From: Narthecium ossifragum
Taxonomy: Eukaryota > Streptophyta > Magnoliopsida > Dioscoreales > Nartheciaceae
DNA: 64,000 nucleotides
Assembly: GCA_963920575.1 (NCBI GenBank)
Contig: OY986973.1
Span: forward strand, 14,742,062-14,806,061
Direction: 5' to 3'
Below, in pieces: positions 24,251-35,060 of the stretch. The notes beneath the pieces were generated by a model that had not been told where the DNA came from, did not search any database, and was given only the letters and a program-made list of their open reading frames with translations. Every line of letters starts with the position of its first letter. Positions within the stretch are counted from its first letter, which is position 1. A program made the translations under genes and the position numbers.

Positions 24251-24960
24251 TAAATATATGATGATCAAATCTTGAAAAGGAAAATTCCCAAGATTTGATT
24301 CTCTCAACCATCCATATTGGGCTTGATATAATATGGTTTTCATAACCATTCAATCAAATCTCTTGACATGGTATGAGTATCCAATCAATGTCCAAATATG
24401 ACATGATTTCATCATCAATCAATATTCTCTCAAATCCAAGATCCCCTCCAAGGCTCTCAATCCTCACTTATAAATAGGGGTAGAGGGCTCATAAACAAGG
24501 GGATGAAACAGAAGAGAAGAAGAGGAGACACGAGCAAGGAGGCACGTGAACGGGAGGAAAGAAAGGCCCTTACGAAGACGAAGTTATGAGTTGAAAGCTG
24601 AAGAAAAAGGCGCTTGAAGCAACGAAAGCTAAAGGCGTGGTCGAAGAAGAAGAAGCCATCTTCACCTTTGAAGAATCCAAGGTGAAAGATCGAGAAAGAT
24701 CGGCATCAACAACGAAGGTGAGCCTTTGCCTCCACCCAAGATCCTTCTATCCCCATTCTTCCCCTCTTTTCTCATTTTTCTTGTTTGGATGTAATGAGAC
24801 TTTAAGTACCGAATCCTTAATCAGGGGTCTTCCCAATGGGATGTAAATGATGATTTGCCAATCTCATCTTGGGTATGCAGTTCCTAAAGAAAAAGAGGAT
24901 CTGCAGCTTAAGATGATATTGGGAACTTAGGAGTGTTGTTCCTACAATCCCCTACCACCA
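24251..24960 (+). repeat. LTR fragment, same family as 30361-31135
   Basis: A TATA-type tataaatagggg lies near 24470, with a purine-rich leader after it, then a gccttccctccaccc-like segment near 24726 and cgaatccttaatcaggggtc near 24810. The last phrase and the order are mirrored at 30361-31135 (ttaatcagggg and a TATA box), which identifies a shared LTR family. The ends are not sharp. Confidence 0.5.
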
Positions 24961-25055
24961 CATATGTAAAAAATGACTTTTGATCACAATAAAATAAGCA
25001 CAAATCTCGTCCCCTCAAGATCGCGAATTTATTGTCGAACAACTGCACGTCTACT

Positions 25056-25242
25056 CAATCCGTAGATGTCTACCGATTGAGTCAGCTAATCCGTTGGTAG
25101 TGTACTATTCTACCAATGGATTAGCTGACTCAATCGGTAGACATCTACCGATTAGATGATCAATACAATCAATCCGTAGATGTCTACCGATTGAGTTATC
25201 TAATCCATCGGTACATTCAATCGGTACACATCTACCGATTGA
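25056..25242. promoter_or_regulatory. Inverted-repeat cluster upstream of the peroxidase
   Basis: The arms at 25056-25100 and 25110-25155 are reverse complements with about three mismatches and a nine-base loop. Within the cluster a near-palindromic 20-mer, atcSgtaSaYRtctaccgat, occurs four times at 25058, 25133, 25172 and 25220. It lies 140-330 bp upstream of the TATA box at 25385. It may be a small foldback MITE or a cis-regulatory cluster. Confidence 0.7.
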
Positions 25243-25383
25243 GGAGTATGTACGAGGTACATGCCTTTGTGCATGTACCCCAATCGCGATCCCCTATGTT
25301 ATAAGAACCCTTGAAGAAAGAGATGAAGGCTATTCATATTATCTTTTTTATATTTTATGTGAAGATTACTCATTATTTTCTCT

Positions 25384-25391
25384 CTATATAA
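25384..25391 (+). promoter_or_regulatory. TATA box of the peroxidase pseudogene
   Basis: ctctctatataagcgc gives a clean TATATAA about 60 bp before the signal-peptide ATG at 25448. Only this first copy of the 5' segment keeps it. Units 2-4 join gag sequence just downstream of it. Confidence 0.65.
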
Positions 25392-25447
25392 GCGCATGTA
25401 TGGTAAGAGAGCAATCTCACAATTCAAACTGCTCTATGCTCCATACA

Positions 25448-25532
25448 ATGGGCGAGAAATTCCTCTTCTTCTTCCTGCTTTGCAATGCCATAGCTTTCAC
25501 CACCTCTGTTTCTTCTCTGAGCTATGACTACT
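25448..25532 (+). pseudogene. Class III peroxidase, signal-peptide part of exon 1
   Basis: Secretory plant peroxidases oxidise phenolics with H2O2 in the cell wall or vacuole. The ATG at 25448 opens MGEKFLFFFLLCNAIAFTTS, a clear signal peptide, followed by SVSSLSYDY, where mature chains usually begin. The frame is cut after the first base of the next codon by a Gypsy LTR at 25533. The rest of the gene resumes at 39817 in exactly the right phase: the 5 bp ctact flanks both sides of the insert (25528-25532 and 39812-39816). Copies of this exon segment recur in array units 2-4 with MAEK instead of MGEK, and MAEK is probably the older form. The gene cannot produce enzyme. Confidence 0.9.
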
Positions 25533-26134
25533 AGATGCAGGACCAAATCAAGATCTAGACCTGACAGAGTCCGATCCGGAGCGACTCCCTAGGCGATCCG
25601 GTCGCGTTCGAACTCCATCCGTCCGACTCAGATCTCCGTATGACCGTGACCGTCGGATGGGCATAACTTTCGACCCCGATGTCCGATCGGGGTGAGCGAC
25701 CAGCAGTTTCGACCGGCTCGATGAGCCTGACAAGATTCATCGGAGATCTAAGATCTCTCATTGATCTGGGCCTTCAAATCTGCAGATTCCTTTTCCTTAT
25801 GGTTTAAATTTCCATTTTTGTGTAAAACTTTCCTTTTTAGACAGGTTATCAGTCTTTCAATTTTTAGCAAGTTTTCCTATTTCTATCCGGTTTTCTTCTC
25901 TCTTAATTCCGGATTGCTTCATTAGTATTGGGTTTAAGTCTAATTCCTATTTTGAGTCCATGTGTAAGTTGGTCTCTCCTTATCCAATAAAAGGAGTGTT
26001 AGGGTTTGTAACCAGGGGACTTTGATTTAGTAAAATTCAATGGTTTTCTCTTTCTTTGAGAATTCTGGTTGTCTCTCTCATAGAGAGGATGGTTGTCTCT
26101 CCCGATGAGAGGTTTCCACGTTTACCCTGCGCCA
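25533..26134 (+). repeat. Gypsy LTR B, unit 1 (original 5' LTR)
   Basis: About 602 bp. It starts agatgcaggacc (TG mutated to AG) and ends ctgcgcca, preceded by ctact. Followed by gag and the primer site tggtaccagagcc at 26138-26150. The later LTR copies carry a tataaaagga box about 165 bp from the end; here it is degraded to ccaataaaagga. Confidence 0.88.
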
Positions 26135-26878
26135 GAGTGGTACCAGAGCCATCCGAGTTTCCTGGGAAGAGGAACCTTGCCTCGAATCAGAGCAGCCTGT
26201 GCTCGACGGCCGCCTAGCGTATCTCCACCCAGAGGACGTGCAGACCACGCACCTCCCTCTTGGGAGCAAGGGGTCCTGCAGACGACCATAGTGGATTTGC
26301 AACGACAAGTTGCTGCGCTCCAGCTCCAACTCCAACAACAAAATCGTGACTGTCCTCTCTCTTGAAGAAGAAGAGGAGTTGTCATCGGACGAGTCCTCCT
26401 TTCAGAATACGTATTCCGACCAATCCCTGTTTCGACACCATAACCAGCCTGATCGTTCCATGGATTACGGATTCAAGGTGGACCTACCTGAGTTCACGGG
26501 AGGCTTGCAGCCGGAGATTTTTATTGACTGGCTTCATCAGATTTAATGTATTTTCGAGTTTCGAGAAGTACCTGACGACATCAAGGTGAAGCTGGTGTCT
26601 ATCAAGCGAAAGGGGCGAGCTTCGGCATGGTCGGCACAACTGAAGAGGGTTCGGGAGAAGCAGCAGAAGGACAAGATCCGAAGCTGGGAGAAGATGAAAA
26701 AGAAGATGAATGAGAACTTCCTTCCTTTCGGATATACCCAGTCCCTCTTCCAGAAACTGCATACGTTACGCCAAGGTACGCGATCTGTTGAGGAGTATAC
26801 TGAAGAATTTTATCAGTTGCTTGCCTGGAACGACCTGTCAGAGACGGAGGAACAAATGATCGCAAGGTACCTGGGAGA
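26135..26878 (+). pseudogene. Gypsy gag start, unit 1
   Basis: Leader and N-terminal gag of element B. Readable are VDLPEFTGGLQPEIFIDWL near 26480-26535, REVPDDIKVKLV near 26566-26600, NFLPFGYTQSLFQKLHTLRQ near 26718-26775 and RSVEEYTEEFYQLL near 26790-26830. A TAA replaces an expected codon at about 26543 (IDWLHQI then stop). The frame ends where it fuses to the next copy of the peroxidase 5'UTR. Confidence 0.85.
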
Positions 26879-26917
26879 GAGCAATCTCACAATTCAAACT
26901 GCTCAGTGCTCCATACC

Positions 26918-27002
26918 ATGGCCGAGAAATTCCTCTTCATCTTCCTGCCTTGCAATGCCATAGCTTTCACCACCTCTGTTTCTTCTCTGAGCTATGACTA
27001 CT
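26918..27002 (+). pseudogene. Duplicated peroxidase signal-peptide exon, unit 2
   Basis: The ATG in ataccatggccgag opens MAEKFLFIFLPCNAIAFTTS and ends SLSYDY at the next LTR. It lacks the promoter and TATA box of unit 1; gag sequence is directly upstream. Confidence 0.88.
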
Positions 27003-27604
27003 TGATGCAGGACCAAATCCATATCTAGACCTAGCAGAGTCCGATCCAGAGCGACTCCCTAGGCGATCCGGTCATGTCGACCTCCATCCGTCCGACTCAG
27101 ATCTCCGTATGACCGTGACCGTCGGATGGGCATAACTTTCGACCCCGATGTCCGATCGGGGCGTGCGACCAGCCGTTTCGACCGGCTCGATGAGCCCAAC
27201 AAGATTCATCAGAAATCGAAGATCTCTCCAAGACATGGGCCTCCAAATCTCCAGATTCCTTTTCCTTATGATTGAAATTTCTGTTTTTGTGTAAAACTTT
27301 CCTTTTTAGGCAGGTTATCTGTCTTTCTATTTTTAGCAAGTTTTCCTATTTCTAGTCGATTTTCTTCTCTCTTAATTCCGGATTGCTTCATTAGTTATTG
27401 GGTTTGAGTCTAATTCCTGTTTTGAGTCCATGTGTAAGTTGGTCTCTCCTTATCGTATAAAAGGAGTGTTAGGGTTTGCAACCAGGGGACTTTGATTTAG
27501 TAAAATTCAATGGTTTTCTCTTTCTTTGAGAATTCTGGTTGTCTCTCCCATAGAGATGACGGTTTTCTCTTCCGACGAGAGGCTTTCACGTTTACCCTAC
27601 GCCA
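27003..27604 (+). repeat. Gypsy LTR B, unit 2
   Basis: tgatgcaggacc to ctacgcca, preceded by ctact. The primer site follows at 27608. Confidence 0.9.
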
Positions 27605-28339
27605 GAGTGGTACCAAAGCCATCCGAGTTTCCTGGGAAGAGGAACCTTTCCTCGAATCAGAGCAACCCGTGCTCAACGGCCGCCTAGCGTATCTCCACCC
27701 AGAGGACGTGCAGACCACGCACCTCCCCCTTGGGAGCAAGGGGTCCTGCAGACGACCGTAGTGGATTTGCAACGGCAAATTGCTGCGCTCCAGCTCCAAC
27801 TCCAACAACAAAATCGTGACTGCCCTCTCTCTTGAAGAAGAAGAGTTGTCATCGGACGAGTCCTCCTTTCAGAATACGTATTCCGACCAATACCTGTTTC
27901 GACACCATAACCAGCGTGATCGTTCCATGGATTACGGATTCAAGGTGGACCTACCTGAGTTCACGGGAGGCTTGCAGCCGGAGATTTTTATTGACTGGTT
28001 TCATCAAATTGAATGTATTTTCGAGTTTCGAGAAGTACCTGACGACATCAAGGTGAAGCTGGTGTCTATCAAGCGAAAGGGGCGAGCTTCGGCATGGTCG
28101 GCACAACTGAAGACGGTTCGGGAAAAGCAGCAGAAGGACAAGGTCTGAAGCTGGGAGAAGATGAAAAAGGAGATGAAGGAGAACTTCCTTCCTTTCGGAT
28201 ACACCCAATCCCTCTTCCAGAAACTGCATACGTTACGCCTAGGTACGTGATCTGTTGAGTATACTGAAGAATTTTATTAGTTGCTTGCCTGGAACGACCT
28301 ATCAGATACGGAGGAACAAACGATCGCAAGGTACCTGGG
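27605..28339 (+). pseudogene. Gypsy gag start, unit 2
   Basis: Same leader and gag N-terminus as unit 1. The codon after IDWFHQ is intact here (IECIFEF), but a stop follows at about 28146 and a 3 bp loss lies near 28258. It fuses to peroxidase 5'UTR at about 28340. Confidence 0.85.
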
Positions 28340-28382
28340 AGGGAGCAATGTCACAATTCATAGTGCTCAGTGCTCCATACCA

Positions 28383-28466
28383 TGGCCGAGAAATTCCTCT
28401 TCTTCTTCCTGCTTTGCAATGCCCTAGCTTTCACCACCTCTATTTCTTCTCTGAGTTATGAGTACT
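28383..28466 (+). pseudogene. Duplicated peroxidase signal-peptide exon, unit 3
   Basis: MAEKFLFFFLLCNALAFTTS then ISSLSYEY, ended by the LTR at 28467. The flanking pentamer is gtact, one base off ctact. Confidence 0.88.
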
Positions 28467-29070
28467 TGATGCAGGACCAAATCCATATCTAGACCTGGCA
28501 GGGTCCGATCCGGAGCGACTCCCTAGGCGATCCGGTCTCGTTCGAACTCCATCCGTCCGACTCAGATCTCCGTATGACCGTGACCGTCGGATGGGCATAA
28601 CTTTCGACCCCGATGTCCGATCGGGGCGTGCGACCAGCCATTTCGACCGGCTCGATGAGCCCGACAAGATTCATCTTAGATCGAAGATCTCTCCATGACC
28701 TGGGCCTTCAAATCTGCGGATTCCTTTTCCTTATGGTTTAATTTTCCGTTTTTGTGTAAAACTTTCCTTTTTAGGTAGGTTATCTGTCTTTCTATTTTTA
28801 GCAAGTTTTCCTATTTCTAGCCGGTCTTCTTCTCTCTTAATTCCGGATTGCTTCATTAGTTATTGGGTTTGAGTCTAATTCCTGTTTTGAGTCCATGTGT
28901 AAGTTGATCTCTCCTTATCCTATAAAAGGAGTGTTAGGGTTTGTAACCAGGGGACTTTGATTTAGTAAAATTCGATGGTTTTCTCTTTCTTTGAGAATTC
29001 TGGTTGTCTCTCCCATAGAGAGGACGGTTGTCTCTCCCAAACGAGAGGCTTTCACATTTATGCTGTGCCA
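28467..29070 (+). repeat. Gypsy LTR B, unit 3
   Basis: tgatgcaggacc to ctgtgcca. TATA box tataaaagga at about 28921. The primer site follows at 29074. Confidence 0.9.
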
Positions 29071-29800
29071 GAGTGGTACCAGAGCCATCCGAGTTTCCTG
29101 GGAAGAGGAACCATTCCTCGAATCAGGTCAGCCCGTGTTCGACGGCCACCTAGCGTATCTCCACCCAGAGGACGTGCAGACCACGCACCTCCCCCTTGGG
29201 AGCAAGGGGTCCTGCAGACGACCATAGTGGATCTTCAACGGCAAGTTGCTGCACTCCAGCTCCAACTCCAACAACAAAATCGTGACTGCCCTCTCTCTTG
29301 AAGAAGAAGAGGAGTTGTAATCGGACGAGTCCTCCTTTCAGAATACGTATGCCGACCAACCCCTGTTTCGACACCATTACCAGCGTGATCGTTCCATGGA
29401 TTACGGATTCAAGGTGGACCTACCTGAGTTCACAGGAGGCTTGCAGCCGGAGATTTTTATCGACTGGCTTCATCAGATTGAATGTATTTTCGAGTTTCGA
29501 GAAGTACCTGACGACATCAAGGTGAAGCTGGTGTCTATGAAGCTAAAGGGGCGAGCTTCGGCATGGTGGGCACAACTGAAGAGGGTTCGGGAGAAGCAAC
29601 AGAAGGACAAGATCCGAAGCTGAAAGAAGATGTAGGAGCACTTCCTTCCTTTCGGATATACCCAATCCCTCTTCCAGAAACTGCATACGTTACGCCAAGC
29701 TACGTGATCTCTTGAGGAGTATACTGAAGACTTTTATCAGTTGCTTGCCTGGAACGACCTATTAGAGACGGAGGAACAAACGATCGCAAGGTACCTAGGA
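29071..29800 (+). pseudogene. Gypsy gag start, unit 3
   Basis: Same gag N-terminus. It keeps ASAWWAQLKRV with both tryptophans near 29560, then has a TGA near 29622 and a TAG near 29632, and loses a few codons there relative to units 1 and 2. It fuses to peroxidase 5'UTR at about 29801. Confidence 0.85.
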
Positions 29801-29839
29801 GAGAGCAATCTCACAATTCAAACTATTCAGTGCTCCATA

Positions 29840-29926
29840 CATGTGTCGAGAAATTTCTCTTCTTCTTCCTGCTTTCCATTGCCATAGCTTTCACCACCTC
29901 TGTTTCTTCTCTGAGCTATGACTACT
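29840..29926 (+). pseudogene. Duplicated peroxidase signal-peptide exon, unit 4
   Basis: The start region is damaged (catacatgtgtcgagaaatt), then FSSSSCFPL-like shifted frame and SLSYDY sequence precede the LTR at 29927. This is the most diverged copy. Confidence 0.8.
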
Positions 29927-30360
29927 TGATGCAGGACCAAATCCATATCTAGACCTGGCAGAGTCCGATCCGGAGCGACACCCTAGGCGATCCGGTCGCG
30001 TTCGAACTCCATCCGTCCAACTCAGATCTCCGTATGACCGTGACCGTCGGATGGGCATAACTTTCGACCCCGATGTCCGATCGGGGCGTGCGACCAGCCG
30101 TTTCGACCGGCTCGATGAGCCCGACAAGATTCATCTTAGATCGAAGATCTCTCCATGACCTGGGCCTTCAAATCTGCAGATTCTTTTTTCTTATGGTTTA
30201 AATTTCCGTTTTTGTGTAAAACTTTCCTTTTTAGGCAGGTTATCGGTCTTTCTATTTTTAGCAAGTTTTTCTATTTCTAGCCGGTTTTCTTCTCTCTTAA
30301 TTCCGGATTGCTTCATTAGTTAGTGGGTTTGAGTCTAATTCCTGTTTTGAGTCCATGTGT
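29927..30360 (+). repeat. Gypsy LTR B, unit 4, truncated
   Basis: The first ~434 bp of LTR B, up to gagtccatgtgt, where unrelated LTR sequence begins. The last ~170 bp, the leader and the first gag codons are absent, until gag resumes at 35061. Confidence 0.88.
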
Positions 30361-31135
30361 GTACGACAAGAAATCTGAATGCATCTCGGGGGAATGAGAT
30401 TGGATTTCATTGTGACAAAAGTTTTGATTACATGGATTATATGTGGACACGACACTCCCGGGTTGCCAGACTGACAACCCGTTAATTACATCCCCGTAGG
30501 AAAAACCCCTGATTAAGGACTCGGGATCTAAAGTCATGTTACATTAATATAAAAGAAGTTAATAAAAGACAGAAAAGAATATATCGAAGGATATCGGGTG
30601 GAGGCAGAGCCTCCAACCCTCACCTTCGTTACCAATGCAGGCGCTCCTGTCTTCTTTTTCAGATCTGGTACCGGGTCCTAAGGTTGATGAGCCTTCCCTC
30701 TTTTACGCCGGTGCCTTCTGCTTTTCCTCTGGATCTATAGCTTTTGGCCTTCAACGTTGGGGAGCTTTCTCCAATGTATCTTGTATCTGGAGAGTCCGGC
30801 AGGGTGTCTGTACGATCTCCAAGGTCTCTCAGAAGCCAAAGAAGCCAAGAGCCAGAGAAGCCAAGCCAACCAAGAGAACCAAGAGAGCCAAGAGAGCCAA
30901 GATACTCCCCTCCACTCTTTATTTATAGGCGAGGGGCTAGAACTCCTGGCGGGCGCTTTGAATTTTGAAAGCGACCTGCCGTATCTCGAGAGTTGGGGTG
31001 TTAGGAGCGTATCCGGGGAGATCGTATCTGAGAGATACGTAAGTTGTTCCAGGGATCGTATCTGGGTGTTGAGGTTGTTCCCAGGAGATCCTATCCGGGA
31101 GTTGGGGCGTTAGGAGCGTATCCGGGGAGATCATC
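30361..31135 (-). repeat. LTR fragment of another family, minus orientation
   Basis: In reverse it carries a tataaataaagag TATA-type box near 30928-30915, a gcctccaccc segment near 30600 and gtccttaatcaggggttttt near 30510. This is the same order as at 24251-24960. At its right edge a ~104 bp direct repeat of agttggggygttaggagcgt (about 30990 and 31094) precedes the fusion to gag of a different element. Confidence 0.6.
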
Positions 31136-32029
31136 CTGGCTGGCCTGTTGAGGGTAGGGCTGCTGGTGGTACTGTCGAGGGTAGGGTTGATGGCGCTGCT
31201 CAAACCTGGGGCTCCTGAACTGGCCTTGAGGCCTCTCTAACTGCTCACGACTGCCAGCACCCTCCGAAGCCACCGGCTGCGCTACCCGAGGCCTCTCCTG
31301 GCATCGGGCCTCCACTGCCAGTGCAACACCCAACACCGCCTAGTAACTTGCCGACTGCTGCACGGCGATCAGTCTCCTTATCTCTGGTCTCAGCCCTCTC
31401 TCGAACTGCTGGGCTCTGGCGGTGGGGTCAGCTGCCACTGGTCCAGCAAACCTGGCCAGGTGGGTGAAACGGGTTGCAAACTGCTGCACTGTGCGAGTAC
31501 CCTGAGTGAGGGTCAGGTACTCCTCAGTCATCGCTGCCCGTGTACTCTGGGGAAAGTACACCTCAAGGAAGGCAGCACGAAACTTCGGCCACGACGGCAA
31601 CCCTCCTCCTACTCTGGTGGCCTGGGCGGTGCGCCACCAGTCTCGGGCGTCCCCGTCGAGCTGAAACGCCGCGAGTTTGACCCGGAGTGGGTCATCCTCG
31701 CCGAAGAGAAGGTCTAGCATCTGAGTGACGCTCTCCAACCACTCATCTGCCTCCGTCGCGTCTCCACTCCTACCGCTGAACCTCGGCGGGTTCAGACGCT
31801 GGAAGTCGGTTACCTCAGCCGCTAAGGATCGCCCAACAACGGGTAAAGGAGCCTCCGGGGCGTGAAAGGAAGCCTCCCCCATCCCGCTGTGCTCGGCTAA
31901 CTCTGCCTCTGGTGCATGTACAGGTGCAGGGATCTGGCGTGCCTCGGCCTCCACGGCCCGCCAGGCAGCGCGCTGGTCGCGCGCCGCACCTTGGCATACT
32001 ACTGCGGGGCGTACCCGTCTCCTCGCCAT
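31136..32029 (-). pseudogene. Gypsy gag (family D), one stop, truncated
   Basis: Starts at the ATG at 32027-32029 (MARRRVRPAVV). Visible are NPPRFSGRSGDATEADEWL, LLFGEDDPLRVKLAAFQLDG, REYLTLTQG-like EEYLTLTQGTRTVQQFATRF and QQFERGLRPEIRRLIAVQQS, the full retrotransposon-gag core. A TAG at 31340-31342 interrupts it, after which the same frame continues for ~65 codons into a Gln/Pro-rich region and is cut by the LTR fragment to the left. The zinc knuckle and pol are missing. It is close kin of the gags at 1-730 and 12060-13250. Confidence 0.88.
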
Positions 32030-32216
32030 CTGCACAGACACCAGAGACACGGATGTTCATCCGTTAAAGACCAAAACAGATCATCACATCAATAAAATAA
32101 ACACCTCACACTCGGCAAAAAGTCAAGCATACAAGGATGTTCTAGACTTAGAACTATCCCAACCCCGCTCAAATCTCAACCACAGACCTGATCCTATTCC
32201 GAAGGACCTACAGCCT

Positions 32217-32228
32217 GCTCTGATACCA
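32217..32228 (-). promoter_or_regulatory. Primer binding site (initiator Met tRNA)
   Basis: gctctgatacca, 3 bases inside the LTR boundary at 32232; confirms leftward orientation. Confidence 0.9.
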
Positions 32229-32231
32229 AAC

Positions 32232-35060
32232 TGTCACGCTCCGACTCAGAAAATCCATCCGGATTAAGGCGTGAGCAACCTAAACCTGTTAAATCATCAA
32301 TGGCGCGGAAAATTTTGACAGAACCTCGTCTATAATTCTTACACAAGGACCTGTACAATTTCTCATATCTCACAATAACCTCAAATACAGAATCATAAGA
32401 GCATAATTAGCAGATTCACACTGATATCATTATTATAATCCAATTTAACATCCAAATACCATCTTTCCACATTAATATCCAAATTTAAAGTTATACAATT
32501 ATCCTCCAAAATTTGACTACATTAAATAAATATAAAATGCTGAATTAAAAATCCTCTAATCTGCCAACAACCTCAAGGTCCACCCGAAGTAGAAGCGCCT
32601 CCAAGAACTGATCCGCCTGGGACTACTGAAGAGGAAGGAGCGGCGCCTGCACCTGCAAAACGCAGCCCGGGTAGGGTGAGCATAAAGCCCAGTAGGGTTC
32701 TACTTTACGGCACTCTCAAGGAAGGGGTAAACTGCAACAGTGTAGTCTCCGTTCAATCCTAAGGCAAGGAAGACCAAGTCTGGACAAGGGTCATGCAACA
32801 CCAAGCGCCCCTCTGCAGATCAGGGAAGGACAAGGGACAAGCGCACCTCCCGTGCACTCCCACCTCTACAACCCTTAACAGGATAACATCCACTGCCCTT
32901 AGCGATTGACACAGAAGACGACACGACCTCTACACCTCAATACCACAAATCACATGAGTATATTTGGGTTTTAACCTCGATCAACACAAGGTCATATCCA
33001 CACAATCTCGCCTTAGTCCTCCTACCCATACCTCGGTCCTAGAGCTAGATCCGAGCTACCCGAGCCCTCGGATCGGCGATCGAACCCATCGCCCACACCT
33101 AGCCTTAATGCTTCTAATGCAGACAACATGCATGAGCCTAATCAAGCAACTAGGCCTAGGTGTCTCTACATGTCAATTCATCAATCACATGTTCACGATA
33201 TATATCATCGCTACAAGATAGATCTAACAATCAAGCTTAAGAAAAGCTAAGTACAGCATTCACATGTCCAAATCCTGCATAATCATTCAATACATACAAG
33301 GGCACACCTTCGGCCCAAACAGATATATCCATTCCCACCAATAAATAAGAATGGGCACACCGTCGGCCCTAGGCTTGAACATGTTATAAGAGAGTGCAAT
33401 TACAAGTTACTACGAGAATTGAATAGGGAATCTAGACAATAATAGATTGGCAGCCTAACACCTCAATAATTAACCAAAGAACATGACATAGGTGTAGTAC
33501 ACAATTGAATGTTTGACAAGCGATGCTAAGAATTGCAACGTTAACATTTGATCATAGGAATTGAGAAGCTAAGGGACCATGCCACTATCCTAAGCAGTTG
33601 ATACAATTGACCAATACATACCATCATTGTAGGGAACTACAACGATCATCCATTGACAGCAAGGAGGACTAATCAATAGATTCACCATGGCAGTAGGGAA
33701 CCCTGGGGAGGAAAACAGAGGGAAGGAGTCATTCCCCCCAGCCCGAGACTAATCCAAACCCTACAATTCAACTCCCCTACGGCAGCCAACCAGTCCAAAC
33801 CATCCCCTAGGAACAGAGTCCACGAAATGGAACCCAATACTCACAGCAACCACTCCATACACCCCTCAACAAATCATGGCAGCCGGAAGAAGAACAGAGA
33901 GGTTGAGCGTGGGGAGAGAGAGCACCGCAGCAACAGGGAAGAGAAAGGAAACCAAAACCAATAGAGGAAATCAGCCAACTCACGTATCCGGCCGGCCAAG
34001 AACAGGGGAAAGAAACCAGGGGAAAAAGATCTGTGAAAAAGAGAAACCTGAGATCTAACCCACCGCAGCAACCAGGAGAAGCAACCGGGGAGAGGGGAGA
34101 GCAACTATCAGACGATCCTATCCGGAATCCCTAGAACCTAGCACAAGCATCACCGGGAGGACGAAGAAGTCGAGGACGCAAGGAAACAGAGCAAGGCGTC
34201 ACCGGAAAAACCAAAGAGAATAGCGCTTACATAGGTTGCATCGCCAGAGGAACCAAGGATGAAGACAAGCATTGGAAAACAGAGCATAGCATCAGAAAAC
34301 AGAGCATAGCATTACGGAAGGAAGAACCACACCGGAAAACCAAAACGGGAACTCATGGCATCGTCGGAATCCGGAAATCCAAACATAAAACCCACCGGGA
34401 AAGAGAAACACATTCATCGGAGACAGACCACACCTCAAGACAATCACAGATGCAATCCTAAAGCCTAACCAAGGGTTAGGGTAGGAATCCCTACCTCTAA
34501 GGGCTTCGTCCGATGAAGAAATCACTCCCCTCTCCTCTTCTTCCGCCGCGATCGTTGTCGCCTCCGAGCTCGCCGTCAGTCGCACACCGTCGCCACCTCT
34601 CTCCTCAGGCCGTGGGTCGCCTCCAGTCGCGGTCGCGGACGCCGCCTCTCCTCTCTCTCCGATCCACCGCCGATCTCTCGCACTCTCTATCGCGAGCTCT
34701 CTCTCTCTCTCTCAACAGAGCCCTAGCGGCTGCGGGAAACAATAAGGGTTTTTATATGAATGGGGATTAAACTCTCCTAACCACTTGATTAGCCAGAGTT
34801 AATCCCGGCCGCTCAAAAATCTCGATCTTCACGATCGGATCCCGATTTTCAGATCTAAAGCACTCCTATGAGTCTATTCAAGCACATACATCATTATAAG
34901 GCCATGTGTGCGTTACGCGCGTGTGAAACCCAACTCCGTCCAGAGTAATTTACCAAATTACCCCCGGATCCGCACGATCAAAGGAGATCGCGAAGCAAAG
35001 CCAACAAAGCCAGACTCTCGACCTACGTGGTCGGACCGGGTTGGAGGTACGGGTCCTCAC
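32232..35060 (-). repeat. Gypsy 5' LTR, family D, ~2.83 kb
   Basis: Runs from TGTCACGCTCCGACTC to GGGTCCTCACA on the plus strand. The same family as the plus-oriented LTR at 52342-55086: both share a CT/GA microsatellite (34695-34715 here), the gcagccgctagggc segment, the gccgaaggtgtgccc segment and the acctgcaaaacgcagcccgg segment near the primer end. No coding region inside. It abuts gag of element B at 35061. Confidence 0.88.

Larger units (their letters stand above)
25407..30360 (+). repeat. Tandem array of host-exon/LTR/gag chimeric units
   Basis: Each unit is composed of peroxidase 5'UTR plus signal-peptide exon, a Gypsy LTR, the primer site and leader, and the start of gag. Units begin at about 25407, 26877, 28340 and 29801, a period of 1461-1470 bp. 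The fourth stops inside its LTR at 30360. At each junction gag ggtacctgggag is fused to agagcaatctcac of the peroxidase 5'UTR, with three to five bases of shared gagag. Because host flanking sequence is included, the duplication happened after the retrotransposon inserted. Confidence 0.92.

Noticed and set aside
23340..25270. CRISPR-like spaced repeats
   Set aside because: The repeats are degenerate, spacers are not constant in length, and this is plant nuclear DNA with no cas genes.
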